Assembly (NCBI GenBank): GCA_019112635.1
Contig: DXIX01000014.1
Span: forward strand, 1 to 64,000
Direction of reading: 5' to 3'
From: Candidatus Blautia intestinigallinarum
Lineage (GTDB): Bacteria > Bacillota > Clostridia > Lachnospirales > Lachnospiraceae
Length of the DNA stretch: 64,000 bases
A program made the translations under genes and the position numbers. Shown one piece after another: positions 18,095-27,560 of the stretch; position 1 is the stretch's first letter; each line of letters opens with the position of its first letter. A model generated the notes under the pieces. That model made no database searches. It saw only the letters and a list, made by a program, of their open reading frames with translations, and had not been told where the DNA came from.

Positions 18095-20032
18095 TTACTT
18101 TTCTTCTACTTTCTCATAGACACGGAGGATCTCTCCCACACTCCACGCCTGTGCGAAACAGCCTTTGGAGGAAGTCGGCTTCTTCCCGTCATAGATCTCC
18201 GGCAGCTGTCCGATACATCCTTCTCTCAGGGCACTCTCCAGTACCTCAAGCTGTTCTGTCACTGTTCGTATGGCTTTCTGGCTTTCCCCGTTCACTTTCA
18301 GGTAAGCCAGATAGTACCCGCCCAGCGGAAAAGTCCAGACAGTCCCCTGATGATAAGCCATATCTCTCTCCAACACCGGACCGCCGTAAGTTCCGTGAAA
18401 CTGAGGATCTTCCTCATCCAGGGTCCTCAGTCCATAAGGAGTATACAACTTTTCAAATACAATTTCCACCACCTGTTTTTCCTGCTCTTCCTCCAACATG
18501 GTAAAGGGCATGGAAACCGCCCAGATCTGATTGCAGCGGATCTGTTCATCGGCAGATGTGCCGGATACAAGATCTCTTAAACAGTGTTTCTTTTCCATCC
18601 AGAATTTCTTCCGGAAGGACTCCTGTGCTTTTTTTGCCAGATTTTCATACTCTTCTTTCTCATCCCCGAACTTCCCGGCGAAAATGCTCATAATACACAG
18701 CGCATTGTACCAGTAAGCGTTAATCTCCACAGGCTTTCCATGCCGGGGCGTAGGCAGAATCTCTCCCACACGCACATCCATCCAGGTCACCTGATCCAGG
18801 CCTTCTCCCGCCAGAATCAATCCATCCTCGTCCATATGAATCCCGAACAAGGTTCCCTGACGGTAGCCTTGGATAATCCGCTTCATCACTGGGTACATCT
18901 CACGCACAAACTCCAGATCCTGCGTTTTTTCATAATACAGATACACACAATTGATAAACAGCAAAGCTGCATCCACCGTATTATACATCGGTTCGCTGTT
19001 CCCCTCCGGAAACAGATTCGGCATAAGGCCTTCCCGCTCGTTTTCCGCGAAAGTCCTGAGAATTTCCCTTGCCTCCTGATATCGCCCGGTGGTAATGCAG
19101 ATTCCCGGAAGCGCTATCATCGTATCTCTTCCCCAGTCCTCAAAAAAAGGAAAGCCCGCCAAAATGGTCTCTTTTCCGGTGGAATCTCTTTTTGAGATAA
19201 ATTGATCTGCGCTTTTTGCCAGAAAAGAGGCAATCTCTGACCGAAATCCTGCCTTTTTTTCCAACTGCCGCCGATACTCTTTCAACTGCGAGGAGAGGGA
19301 TTCAAAACTCTGTGAAATCGGATCCAGGCTATAGATCACTTCCAGGCAGGCACTCTCTCCAGCCTCCACAGATAGACAAATCCTGTGGCAGGCCTTGGCA
19401 CGCCCTGAATCTCTCCTTCCGTCGCAGGCATCGTAACGGTAAAAATATACTTCCGTCCTCTCTGGAAAATCTACTATCTCCCCGTTGGTCTGAAAATGCA
19501 GCGTAATCCCATTGCTCTTAATCTGATTTTTCTCCCGGCAAAATTCCTGCTCCTCCTCTGGCTCCGTCCCCTTTGGCGTAAACTGAAAAAACGGCGTCAC
19601 AGACAACGTACATCTGCTGGAACTTCTGTTGGAAATCTCATAGCAGACAGCCACAGTATTGCTTCTTTGCTCCATGGCAGCCTCTTTTCGTATCTGAACA
19701 CCTCTCACCAGAAATCTCCACACAGGAGTATCTTCATAGGAAAACTCCGACAGATACTCATACCCCTCCTCCGAAGTTCCATCGGCAAACTCCTGAGAAG
19801 AAATTACGTATTCCTTTTCTTCCAATTCCACTGACTCGGACAGGCGATGTACCAGATTATACCGATAATTCGGTGCTTTCAGGCATCCCATCAAAAGTGC
19901 GTGATCATTTCTTGAGGCTGATCCGATCATGGTCATGGAGGAAAATCCTCCCAGTCCATTAGTCATCAGCCAGCAGTTCTCCTGTCCTCGTTCCAGCGTC
20001 TTCCAATCCTGCTTTCCATAAATCCATTTCAT
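18095..20032 (-). CDS. Glycogen debranching enzyme (amylo-alpha-1,6-glucosidase, GH133)
   Basis: A 645-residue bacterial debranching enzyme. The N-terminal beta-rich domain (about 10-270) begins with the family motif WLMTNGLGGFSS. The C-terminal (alpha/alpha) toroid has GFPFFEDWGRDTMIALPG, LMPNLFPEGNSEPMYNTVDA, AYWYNALCIMSIF and VWTFPLGGYYLAYLK. The chosen ATG at 20032 overlaps the pullulanase stop as ATGA; an earlier ATG at 20137 would lie inside pullulanase and add 35 low-complexity residues. It removes alpha-1,6 glucose stubs in the cytoplasm, complementing glgP and the pullulanase. Confidence 0.9.
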   Translation of the reverse strand: MKWIYGKQDWKTLERGQENCWLMTNGLGGFSSMTMIGSASRNDHALLMGCLKAPNYRYNLVHRLSESVELEEKEYVISSQEFADGTSEEGYEYLSEFSYEDTPVWRFLVRGVQIRKEAAMEQRSNTVAVCYEISNRSSSRCTLSVTPFFQFTPKGTEPEEEQEFCREKNQIKSNGITLHFQTNGEIVDFPERTEVYFYRYDACDGRRDSGRAKACHRICLSVEAGESACLEVIYSLDPISQSFESLSSQLKEYRRQLEKKAGFRSEIASFLAKSADQFISKRDSTGKETILAGFPFFEDWGRDTMIALPGICITTGRYQEAREILRTFAENEREGLMPNLFPEGNSEPMYNTVDAALLFINCVYLYYEKTQDLEFVREMYPVMKRIIQGYRQGTLFGIHMDEDGLILAGEGLDQVTWMDVRVGEILPTPRHGKPVEINAYWYNALCIMSIFAGKFGDEKEEYENLAKKAQESFRKKFWMEKKHCLRDLVSGTSADEQIRCNQIWAVSMPFTMLEEEQEKQVVEIVFEKLYTPYGLRTLDEEDPQFHGTYGGPVLERDMAYHQGTVWTFPLGGYYLAYLKVNGESQKAIRTVTEQLEVLESALREGCIGQLPEIYDGKKPTSSKGCFAQAWSVGEILRVYEKVEEK

Positions 20033-22011
20033 AAATTCTGTTCTCTTTCTTCCTGTCCATTTTCTGTCTGTCCCAGCACCAAAACACTGATTGGTTCCAC
20101 GCTCACCCGCTTCGCCACCCGGGCCGGTGCCTTCCACAGATCACTTCTTTTCGCATCGCAGAGCAACTCCCACTCCACGCCTGGAAGCGGAATCTGTTCC
20201 GTCCTGCGCTTGCTGTTGTATATCACAAACAGATTCTTCCATCTGGAATTCTCTCCCTTCTTCTCATTGTCCAACATATAGGAGACAATTCCATTTTTCT
20301 TCGTGATACGGGAAAAACGTCTGTTGGCACTTTCCGATTTATCACAAAGTCCCGGGAGCTGTTTTCGAAGACCGATCAGTCCCTGGTAGAATTTTACCAG
20401 TTCTCTCTCCCGGTAAGCCTGCTCCCAGTCCAGACGATTCAAAGATATGGGCGCATTATAGGTATTATCATGTCCATTCTTCGTTCTGGCAAATTCCTCT
20501 CCTGACAAAAAGAAGAGGGTGCCCTGGCAAGTCATATACAAAGCCGCCGTCATCCGGTTGATGCGCATCCGCTCCTGCAGGGAGACCGTATCCGTCAGCT
20601 TATCCCATAATGTCTGGTTGTCGTGGGAGGACACATAGGTCACAATCTGAGAGGGTGCTTTTGCCTCTGGCATTTCCTGCGTCTGCCCTTTTGTACTCCT
20701 CACACACCAGGCCGCCGCACTCTCAAAAATATCTTCCTCCAGACCGCTTCTCCCGCTCACAAATCCTCGTTCCTCAATATGCACGGAAGAGCCTTTAATC
20801 GCGTCTCTGGTATTGTCACAGAAAATTCCCACATTTTTATCCAGCAAAGAAAGATTCTTCTTCAGAGCCGGCACTGCCCGGCTCTCCATCGCCGTTTCCT
20901 GGGCTGCCCAGGGCTCTCCGAAAAGAATTTTCTCTCCTTTGCCATATTTTATATCCAGGCTGCGGCGGATCTGGTTCATCAGCTCCACATCCAAAAGCCC
21001 CATCAGATCAAAACGAAATCCGTCTATGTGGTATTCCTCTGTCCAGTACAGAACTGATTCCAGAATATACTTTCCACACATGGCCCGCTCGCTGGCAAAA
21101 TCATTGCCGCAGGCAGATCCGTTGGAGGCTTTTCCGTCCTGATTCACCCGGTAAAAATACCAAGGTGCCGTTCTCTGAAACCAGGAATCCAGGGAATACG
21201 TGTGATTGTATACCACATCCATAATCACCCGGAAGCCTGCCTGATGGAGAGCCTGAATCATCTCCTTCATCTCCCGGATTCTGACTTCTCCATGTCTGGA
21301 ATCTGTGGCATAGGATCCCTCGGGCACATTGTAATTCACCGGATCATACCCCCAGTTGAACTCCTCCGGATCCCCGTCTTCATTCACTGAGCCATAATCA
21401 TAGGAAGGCATCAGCTGTACATATGTCACTCCCAGTTCCTGAAGGTAGCGGATTCCTGTGGGATGGATGCCATCCTGATAAAGGGTAGTATCTTGGCAGG
21501 TAAAAGCTTTGTACTTGCCCCTGTATTTTTCGGGAAATCCTCCGGATGCATCCCAGGAAAATTCTTTGACATGCAATTCATAAATAATGTTTTCTCTCGG
21601 TTTCTCCGGAGCCTGATCCTGAGCCCATCCTTCCGGATCCGTCTTTCTCAGATTCACTGCCATACTGCGCCTTCCATTCAGCCCGCACGCCTTGGCATAG
21701 GGATCGGCAGAACGTATTGTCTCACCGTCCATCTTCAGAGTAAAGTCATAATAAATTCCATGGAGTTCCTCTTCCACACACCATTCCCACACGCCCTGCT
21801 GCCTCTGCCGCATGGGAATCCGTTCAAAAGCCTCTCCTTCGTCTCCCGATCGGTACAGATTCAATGTCACGGAATCCGCCGCCGGGCTCCACAGGAGGAA
21901 GGAAGTCCCTTCCTCTGTGCAGGTAGCACCCAGGTCTCTTCCATCATACAAAAACTTTTTCTGGAATTCTTCTGTGGAATAATACGCCTTCCATTCTGCT
22001 GCTGTCCTCAT
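20029..22011 (-). CDS. pulA: Type I pullulanase (GH13_14)
   Basis: A 660-residue alpha-1,6 debranching enzyme. An N-terminal CBM48-like domain (about 20-110) precedes the barrel. The type I pullulanase marker is FNWGYDPVNYNVPEGSYAT. The nucleophile Asp is in DGFRFDLMGLLD, the acid/base Glu in LFGEPWAA and the third Asp in VSSHDNQTLWDK. There is no signal peptide, so it is intracellular, unlike the large surface pullulanases. It is translationally coupled to the debranching enzyme and lies 50 nt after malG. Confidence 0.93.
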   Translation of the reverse strand: MRTAAEWKAYYSTEEFQKKFLYDGRDLGATCTEEGTSFLLWSPAADSVTLNLYRSGDEGEAFERIPMRQRQQGVWEWCVEEELHGIYYDFTLKMDGETIRSADPYAKACGLNGRRSMAVNLRKTDPEGWAQDQAPEKPRENIIYELHVKEFSWDASGGFPEKYRGKYKAFTCQDTTLYQDGIHPTGIRYLQELGVTYVQLMPSYDYGSVNEDGDPEEFNWGYDPVNYNVPEGSYATDSRHGEVRIREMKEMIQALHQAGFRVIMDVVYNHTYSLDSWFQRTAPWYFYRVNQDGKASNGSACGNDFASERAMCGKYILESVLYWTEEYHIDGFRFDLMGLLDVELMNQIRRSLDIKYGKGEKILFGEPWAAQETAMESRAVPALKKNLSLLDKNVGIFCDNTRDAIKGSSVHIEERGFVSGRSGLEEDIFESAAAWCVRSTKGQTQEMPEAKAPSQIVTYVSSHDNQTLWDKLTDTVSLQERMRINRMTAALYMTCQGTLFFLSGEEFARTKNGHDNTYNAPISLNRLDWEQAYRERELVKFYQGLIGLRKQLPGLCDKSESANRRFSRITKKNGIVSYMLDNEKKGENSRWKNLFVIYNSKRRTEQIPLPGVEWELLCDAKRSDLWKAPARVAKRVSVEPISVLVLGQTENGQEEREQNL

Positions 22012-22061
22012 ATTCTGTCAATCCTCTCATCCCTTGTCTCTGTATTTTTTCTTTTGCCTGA

Positions 22062-22934
22062 TCAGCCCTTGACCGCGCCGGACATCCCATCCACATAATA
22101 TCTCTGCATGAACAAAAACAGAGCCGCAATCGGTATGGAGATCAGCACCGCCCCCGCCGCAAAGCAGGTATACCAGCTGTCTATGTATTCTTTCTCCAGC
22201 ATCTTCCAAAGTCCTATGGCGATGGTGTACTGGTCTGAGTTCGCACGGCAGATCACCTTCGCGAAGATGAAGTCCAGCCACGGCGCCATAAAGGAAGTCA
22301 ACACGGTGTAGACAATAATTGGCTTACTCAGAGGGAGCGTCACCTTGGTAAAAATCTGCCATCTGGTGCATCCGTCCAGCAAGGCCGCCTCGTCAATTGC
22401 TGTCGGGATCGTATCAAAAAATCCTTTGGCTATCTGGAAGGATAAGCCGGCCCCTCCGGAGTAACACAGAATCAACGCCAGGCGGATCAGATTTCCCTCT
22501 GTCAGTCCCAGGGCTTTTAAGATGAAATACACCGCCACCATGGACATAAATCCCGGAAACAGTCCCAGTACCATGGCCATATTCATATAGGGTTTTCTCA
22601 GTTTAAATTTCATTCTGGACAGGCAATAGGACACTGCCAGAACATAAAATGTGGAGATGATACAGGAGCACACCGCGATAAAAAGTGTGTTGGTAAACAT
22701 CTTCGGGAAATTTAAAATGGTTGTATCCGTGAACAGACGGATGTAATTGTCCAAGGTATAGCTCTGCGGGAAAAATGTGGATACATAAGAACCTTTTTCC
22801 GCGCGGAAGCTGGTCAGAACCACCCAGATAATCGGGAATACCCAGATCGCAGCCAGAACTGCCAGGATTACATGGACAATACTATTGTTAATAAATCTTT
22901 TTCTTTTTGCAGAGTAAACTTTCTGACCTGCCAT
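22062..22934 (-). CDS. malG: Maltodextrin ABC transporter permease, MalG type
   Basis: A 290-residue inner permease with six helices. The EAA loop that contacts the ATPase is present as EAALLDGCTRWQIFTKVTLP. The start is preceded by a G-rich ribosome site that overlaps the end of malF; only 3 nt separate the genes. With MalF and the binding protein it imports maltodextrins. The maltodextrin assignment rests on the surrounding enzymes. Confidence 0.9.
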   Translation of the reverse strand: MAGQKVYSAKRKRFINNSIVHVILAVLAAIWVFPIIWVVLTSFRAEKGSYVSTFFPQSYTLDNYIRLFTDTTILNFPKMFTNTLFIAVCSCIISTFYVLAVSYCLSRMKFKLRKPYMNMAMVLGLFPGFMSMVAVYFILKALGLTEGNLIRLALILCYSGGAGLSFQIAKGFFDTIPTAIDEAALLDGCTRWQIFTKVTLPLSKPIIVYTVLTSFMAPWLDFIFAKVICRANSDQYTIAIGLWKMLEKEYIDSWYTCFAAGAVLISIPIAALFLFMQRYYVDGMSGAVKG

Positions 22935-22937
22935 GTC

Positions 22938-24317
22938 TTAGAATCCCCCTTCTTCTTTGTATGATTTACTGTTGCGGTAAGTGATCAGAGCACCGATTGC
23001 AAGGATAATGAAGGTGAGAATACCAATCACCGCACCCACATTATAATACTGCTTATCGATGGTCAGCTTGTACAGCCACGTGACGAGCAAATCCGTCTTG
23101 CCGGCTGTGGACGCCAGGTCTGTGATGGGATCTCCTCCCGACAGCAGATAGATGACATTGAAGTTATTCACATTGCCTGTGAAGGTCGCGATCAGGTACG
23201 GCGTTGTCACATACAGCATATAAGGCAGGGTAATCTTAGTAAAAGTCTGGAACGCATTGGCTCCGTCCACCTTCGCCGCCTCATAGAGCTCTCCCGGAAT
23301 ATTCTGAAGCACACCGGTCAGCTGAAGCAGTGTATACGGCACACCGACCCATACATTGATGACAATGACTGTCACACGTGCCCAGGTAGGATCTGTGAAG
23401 AAGGGAAGGCTTGCATCCTGCGCAATCAGTCCGATATTTCTAAGAAGTACATTCACTGCACCGTTTGGCTGCAGCATGGTTCTCATAATCAGCAAAGATA
23501 CGAACATGGGAACCGCACAAGTCAATACAAAGCAGAATCTCCAGAATCCTTTCGCTCTTGTCCCTTTCCGGTTGATCAGCAGGGAGAGAATCATACCGAA
23601 GATATAATTGCTGAATGTTGCAAAAAATGCCCAGATCAACGTCCAGCCCAGAACCGACCAGAAGGTACTTCCCAGAATACTGCTGGAATCAAACAAAGCC
23701 TTAAAGTTCTCCAGCCCTACCCAGTCAAACAGCATCAAATGGTTGCCGATCTTGCTGTAATTGGTAAAAGCCATACAAATCATAAACACCAAAGGAAGTA
23801 CCGTAAATATGAAGATAAAGGATGTCGGCAGTGTCATCAGTACCCGGTACAGATTCTCATGGAGCAGTGTCCGCAAATCTTCCACGAAGCTATTTACATG
23901 TCTTCCTTCTTTGTGCAGACATTCCGCTTTGTAGGCGCTGCGCAGAGCTCCTCTCCACAGGCACACCATGAGAACCGTGAGCATCAGCGTCGCAACTCCG
24001 TACAACAGAATTAATATAGACTGATCACCCTTGGTATACAGATATACCTGTGTCGCCTCATCCCAGATCTCTTTTTGGGGAACACTTCCCAAAGATCCCA
24101 GCATATGGATGAATCCCACTCCGTAGATTGCCATGAATACCACATATGCCACTTCCACAGCCAGATAGATCAATCCTTTGATTTTCTGACCATGCACGAT
24201 ATTTCCAAATCCCATCAAAATCATGGAAAGTTTTGTCTCCATACCGCCCTGCTTAATGGCTGCTGTACAAGTGTAGGGGGTAGGAAAATTATTGACCCTT
24301 TTTCTTGTTTTTCTCAT
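22938..24317 (-). CDS. malF: Maltodextrin ABC transporter permease, MalF type
   Basis: A 459-residue permease. It has extra helices and soluble loops at the N-terminus (about 1-165), as in MalF proteins, and then the core transport domain with EAA loop EAAKVDGANAFQTFTKITLP. A GAGGTG site precedes the ATG. The gene is 14 nt after the binding-protein gene. It pairs with MalG to form the membrane channel. Confidence 0.9.
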   Translation of the reverse strand: MRKTRKRVNNFPTPYTCTAAIKQGGMETKLSMILMGFGNIVHGQKIKGLIYLAVEVAYVVFMAIYGVGFIHMLGSLGSVPQKEIWDEATQVYLYTKGDQSILILLYGVATLMLTVLMVCLWRGALRSAYKAECLHKEGRHVNSFVEDLRTLLHENLYRVLMTLPTSFIFIFTVLPLVFMICMAFTNYSKIGNHLMLFDWVGLENFKALFDSSSILGSTFWSVLGWTLIWAFFATFSNYIFGMILSLLINRKGTRAKGFWRFCFVLTCAVPMFVSLLIMRTMLQPNGAVNVLLRNIGLIAQDASLPFFTDPTWARVTVIVINVWVGVPYTLLQLTGVLQNIPGELYEAAKVDGANAFQTFTKITLPYMLYVTTPYLIATFTGNVNNFNVIYLLSGGDPITDLASTAGKTDLLVTWLYKLTIDKQYYNVGAVIGILTFIILAIGALITYRNSKSYKEEGGF

Positions 24318-24331
24318 TCTTTTTCACCTCA

Positions 24332-25561
24332 TCAGATACCATCACTGTTCATCGCGTCATTCATCGCCTCTGTCTGCTCCTTGGCATTTTCATGGGTCAC
24401 ACTTCCATTTCGGATTCCTTTTCCCATGTTCTCCACCGGTGTCCAGCAGTTATTCATCTGGGACACAAAAGGCTGCAGAACGGAAGTCTCATTGAAAGTT
24501 CTTGTCTGTGCCTGAACCAGTGGATCTGTCGCAAGATCTCCATTCTCCAGAAGTGTCTCATTACACGGAATCACGCTTCGAAGGTCATAGTGCAGCTCCT
24601 GCGCTTTCGCAGATCCCAGATAGACTGCCAGCTCCACAGCCGCCACCATGTTGTCGCTGTTTGGATTGACGCCGATCGCTTTGGAACCTGCATAGGCCAT
24701 CATCTGATGTTCCTCTCCGTTCAGTGTGTAAGCGGGAAGCGCTGCCACTCCCATGTTCTCTCCCAGAGCTTCCTGAACCGCATTGGCATCCCAGGAACCT
24801 GAGAAAATCGCATTGATACTTCCATCACGCAGTCCTGCCAGTCCGGATCCATCCTGGTCGATTTTAAAATTCGGGTTGGCTTCCAGATCAATCAGATAAT
24901 TTGTCACGTCCACTGCTTTTTGTCCGCCGAAATCCACTCCTTTCGACTCATCGGTTCCATCGCCGAACAGGGTACATCCGTTTCCGATGTAAAACGCCGG
25001 AAGATACCAGGAGTTTGCGAAGGGGAAGGACACCACTCCTTTCTCCAGCATTGTGTCAAGACTCTTGACATCTTCTTCTGAAAATACACTCTTGTCATAA
25101 TACATGAACCAGGTGTTTGTGGTAAACGGCACTCCGTATAGTTCACCATCCATGGTCAGGGAGTCCAGCACCTGCTGTGAATTCTCAGATTCAATCTCTT
25201 CCCGGTATTTCCCGCCGAATTTCGTAAGTCCGTCCGCATCGGTCAGGGTTGTGAGGGTATCGTTCGCGAACATGAATACATCCGCGCTGGCCTCCGGGTC
25301 CTGCGCCACCTGTCCTGCGGCACTCGCCTCATCGGCCACGCCATAGACAAAGGTGATATCCCACTGTGGATGTTCCTCGGCAAAAGCCTCACAATTGGTC
25401 TGAAGCCATTCCCCGCTGTCTTTCGACTGGTCTTCAGACGGGGACCACACCATCAGACGCACTTTTTCTTTGCCGCCGTTTGCCACGGCATCTCCGCAGC
25501 CGGACAGACTCATCGCCGCCAATCCGGCTGCCAGCATAACTGCCAGTCCTTTTTTCCACAT
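24332..25561 (-). CDS. malE: Maltodextrin-binding lipoprotein (MalE type)
   Basis: A 409-residue solute-binding protein. The signal peptide ends in a lipobox LSGC with the lipidated Cys at about residue 22, so the mature protein is anchored outside the membrane. The remainder matches family 1 binding proteins, with aromatic and acidic residues spread over two lobes. It is the first gene of the operon and is preceded by AGGAGGAG and a strong promoter. The sugar specificity is inferred from the downstream alpha-glucan enzymes. Confidence 0.92.
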   Translation of the reverse strand: MWKKGLAVMLAAGLAAMSLSGCGDAVANGGKEKVRLMVWSPSEDQSKDSGEWLQTNCEAFAEEHPQWDITFVYGVADEASAAGQVAQDPEASADVFMFANDTLTTLTDADGLTKFGGKYREEIESENSQQVLDSLTMDGELYGVPFTTNTWFMYYDKSVFSEEDVKSLDTMLEKGVVSFPFANSWYLPAFYIGNGCTLFGDGTDESKGVDFGGQKAVDVTNYLIDLEANPNFKIDQDGSGLAGLRDGSINAIFSGSWDANAVQEALGENMGVAALPAYTLNGEEHQMMAYAGSKAIGVNPNSDNMVAAVELAVYLGSAKAQELHYDLRSVIPCNETLLENGDLATDPLVQAQTRTFNETSVLQPFVSQMNNCWTPVENMGKGIRNGSVTHENAKEQTEAMNDAMNSDGI

Positions 25562-25586
25562 CTTTTTCCATCTCCTCCTTGCAAAA

Positions 25587-25602
25587 GTTTCGTGATGTTT
25601 CG
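25587..25602. promoter_or_regulatory. Possible LacI-type operator half-sites
   Basis: GTTTCG occurs twice 10 bp apart (25587-25592 and 25597-25602), one helical turn. A reverse copy, CGAAAC, lies at 25736-25741 nearer the regulator promoter. Part of the first copy (GCAAAAGTTTCG) resembles the GCAAACGTTTGC operators of MalR-like proteins, though imperfectly. The position just after the malE transcription start suits repression. Confidence 0.35.
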
Positions 25603-25611
25603 CATATGCAT

Positions 25612-25640
25612 ACTATAATCCTCATACTCTGATTCGTCAA
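25612..25640 (-). promoter_or_regulatory. Promoter of the maltodextrin operon
   Basis: On the minus strand TTGACG (25635-25640) and TATAGT (25612-25617) are 17 nt apart. The start point would be near 25605, giving a leader of about 44 nt before malE. Confidence 0.8.
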
Positions 25641-25766
25641 TATCTAACATTCATGTTCTCCACTACTTTCTCTGTTTTTCATAGCTTTCAGAGTCTTTTT
25701 TTGTGCACTTTTATTTGTTCTCTGTTCTCTCGTTACGAAACAATCCTAAACTTCATTTCTTTTTCA

Positions 25767-25795
25767 TTGATTTTCCCGGGATCTTCTTATATAAT
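25767..25795 (+). promoter_or_regulatory. Promoter of the LacI-family regulator gene
   Basis: TTGATT (25767-25772) and TATAAT (25790-25795) are separated by 17 nt. It is divergent from the malE promoter about 130 bp away. Confidence 0.8.
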
Positions 25796-25833
25796 AGGGA
25801 AAAAGGGTTTCATGAGGGAAGAAGGGTTCAAAA

Positions 25834-26838
25834 ATGGTCACAATTCAAGATATTGCTGATAAACTCGGGATTTCCAAGGGTACCGTATCCAAGGCTATCA
25901 ACGGAGCTCCGGACATCAGCGAAACTTTACAAAAACAAATTCTGGAGACAGCCGTGGAGATGGGCTACACCAAACTGCGCCGTTCGAAGGGAACTGCCAG
26001 AAAACTCTGTATTCTGGCCCAGATTGACAACATCGAGTATACACAGCCCCATCATTTTGCCTATGACATTGTCATGGGCTTTCGGCAGATGGCAGAACCT
26101 GCCGGTTTTGACGTGGATGTGATCCCGGTCAATGACAAAACACAGCGTGCCTCTTCCTATGAAGTGTTCATGCTCCAGAATCATTATCTCGGAGCTTTCG
26201 CCATTGGTTTTGCTCTGAACGATCCCTGGATGCAGGATTTTCAGACCAGCCACACTCCCGTCATTCTCTATGACAATTATATCCCGGCCAACCCTGCCAC
26301 TGCCTACGTGGGAGTGGATAACAATGAAGGCATGGAACTTGCCGTTTCCCACCTAAAAGAACTGGGTCACAAAAAAATCGGTTATCTCAGCAGTGCCCTG
26401 GGTTCCCACATCATGCAGGTGCGTCATAAAGCTTTCTTCAATGCCCTGCGCCAATGCGGACTGAAGGCAGAGCCTCAGCAAGCCGGAAGCTCTTACTATG
26501 TCTCCCAGTGTATGGAGAGGCACCTGCCCCGCCTTCTGAAACTGGGAGTGACCGCTCTCGTCTGCAGCCATGACCAGATGGCCAACGCTGCGATCATCCA
26601 GTGCACAGAGCTCGGGTATTCTGTCCCGAAAGATATCAGCGTCATCGGCTTTGACGACCTGGCAATCTGTCCTTATACTTCCCCTCCTCTCACAACCGTA
26701 CGGCAAAACCGCACACAATTGGGAAAGTCGGGCTACTATGCTCTGAACAGTCTGCTCAACGATATTCCCATCAGCACACTTTTGCTGCACACCGAATTGA
26801 TCGTGCGCGGCTCCACCGCGCCTCCACCAAAAAAATAG
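25834..26838 (+). CDS. LacI-family transcriptional regulator (MalR-like)
   Basis: A 334-residue regulator. The N-terminal helix-turn-helix and hinge (IQDIADKLGISKGTVSKAIN) is classical LacI. The periplasmic-binding-like effector domain follows, with GYLSSALGSHIMQVR and the C-terminal VIGFDDLAICPYTSPPLTTV. It is divergent from the maltodextrin operon and is the likely repressor or activator of it, with maltodextrin or a phosphorylated sugar as inducer; that is inferred from position. Confidence 0.92.
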   Translation: MVTIQDIADKLGISKGTVSKAINGAPDISETLQKQILETAVEMGYTKLRRSKGTARKLCILAQIDNIEYTQPHHFAYDIVMGFRQMAEPAGFDVDVIPVNDKTQRASSYEVFMLQNHYLGAFAIGFALNDPWMQDFQTSHTPVILYDNYIPANPATAYVGVDNNEGMELAVSHLKELGHKKIGYLSSALGSHIMQVRHKAFFNALRQCGLKAEPQQAGSSYYVSQCMERHLPRLLKLGVTALVCSHDQMANAAIIQCTELGYSVPKDISVIGFDDLAICPYTSPPLTTVRQNRTQLGKSGYYALNSLLNDIPISTLLLHTELIVRGSTAPPPKK

Positions 26839-26863
26839 CAGGAATTTTCATTCCTGCTATTTT
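26832..26863. terminator. Bidirectional terminator after the LacI gene
   Basis: AATAGCAGGAAT (26834-26845) pairs with ATTCCTGCTATT (26850-26861) around a TTTC loop, flanked by A-run and T-run. It starts within the last codons of the regulator and can also end the convergent RNase H transcript. Confidence 0.88.
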
Positions 26864-26883
26864 CTCTCCTGTTTATCTGTTCT

Positions 26884-27549
26884 CTACACCGGCGGAATCC
26901 CATTTCCATTGATCAGGGCATCTTTCGCCAGCTGATCCACCTGTTCATTATAATAATTCCCAGAATGGGCCTTCACCTTCTGAAAATGTATCGTGACTGC
27001 TTCCATACTCTGTCTCATAAACTGCGCGTATTTCTGCGTCAGCGGATTTTTCGCCTGCCAGTCGCCCAAAGCCCATTTCTCAATTCCCTGATAATCATAT
27101 CGAATCACCAGTTCCCGGTAACCATTTTTCACCGCCCATCTCACCGCATACATGGCGCCCAGCATCTCACCGGCCACGTTTCGGATTGCCAGGGATTCCG
27201 GATTCTCTCCGTTTCCGCTCCTTTGAACAGTCTCCCCTTTTGGCGTCAGCAAAATACACCCAAAAGAATATCTTCCGATATGCTCGTCAAAGCTTCCGTC
27301 CACATAAGCCACCAGACAGTTCTCCAGGTTAGAAGGTTCTTCTTTGCCTGACTCCTTTTGTTTTACTTTTCCGGGGATATCCGAATCACCTTCCCCTCTC
27401 TTCAGATAAGCCTTTGCCTCTTCTAGGTCTGTAAATCCTTTGAACTCTGCCCCTGGATATCCTGTGACAGACTTCTGACAGTCCGGCCAGTTATCAAACA
27501 ATCCCGTGACTTTGCCCTTTCGGACTGCGTATACTTTCTTCTTCGCCAT
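26884..27549 (-). CDS. Ribonuclease H with viroplasmin-like N-terminal domain
   Basis: A 221-residue protein. The first about 50 residues (AKKKVYAVRKGKVTGLFDNW) form the caulimovirus viroplasmin-type RNA-DNA hybrid binding fold found in RNase H1. The catalytic domain has the four acidic residues in YVDGSF, AGEMLGA, RYDYQGIEKW and QVDQLAKD. It removes RNA from RNA-DNA hybrids. The ATG at 27549 is preceded by GGGAGG. It lies 11 nt after the cell-wall hydrolase gene and probably shares its transcript. Confidence 0.93.
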   Translation of the reverse strand: MAKKKVYAVRKGKVTGLFDNWPDCQKSVTGYPGAEFKGFTDLEEAKAYLKRGEGDSDIPGKVKQKESGKEEPSNLENCLVAYVDGSFDEHIGRYSFGCILLTPKGETVQRSGNGENPESLAIRNVAGEMLGAMYAVRWAVKNGYRELVIRYDYQGIEKWALGDWQAKNPLTQKYAQFMRQSMEAVTIHFQKVKAHSGNYYNEQVDQLAKDALINGNGIPPV

Positions 27550-27560
27550 AAAACCTCCCG

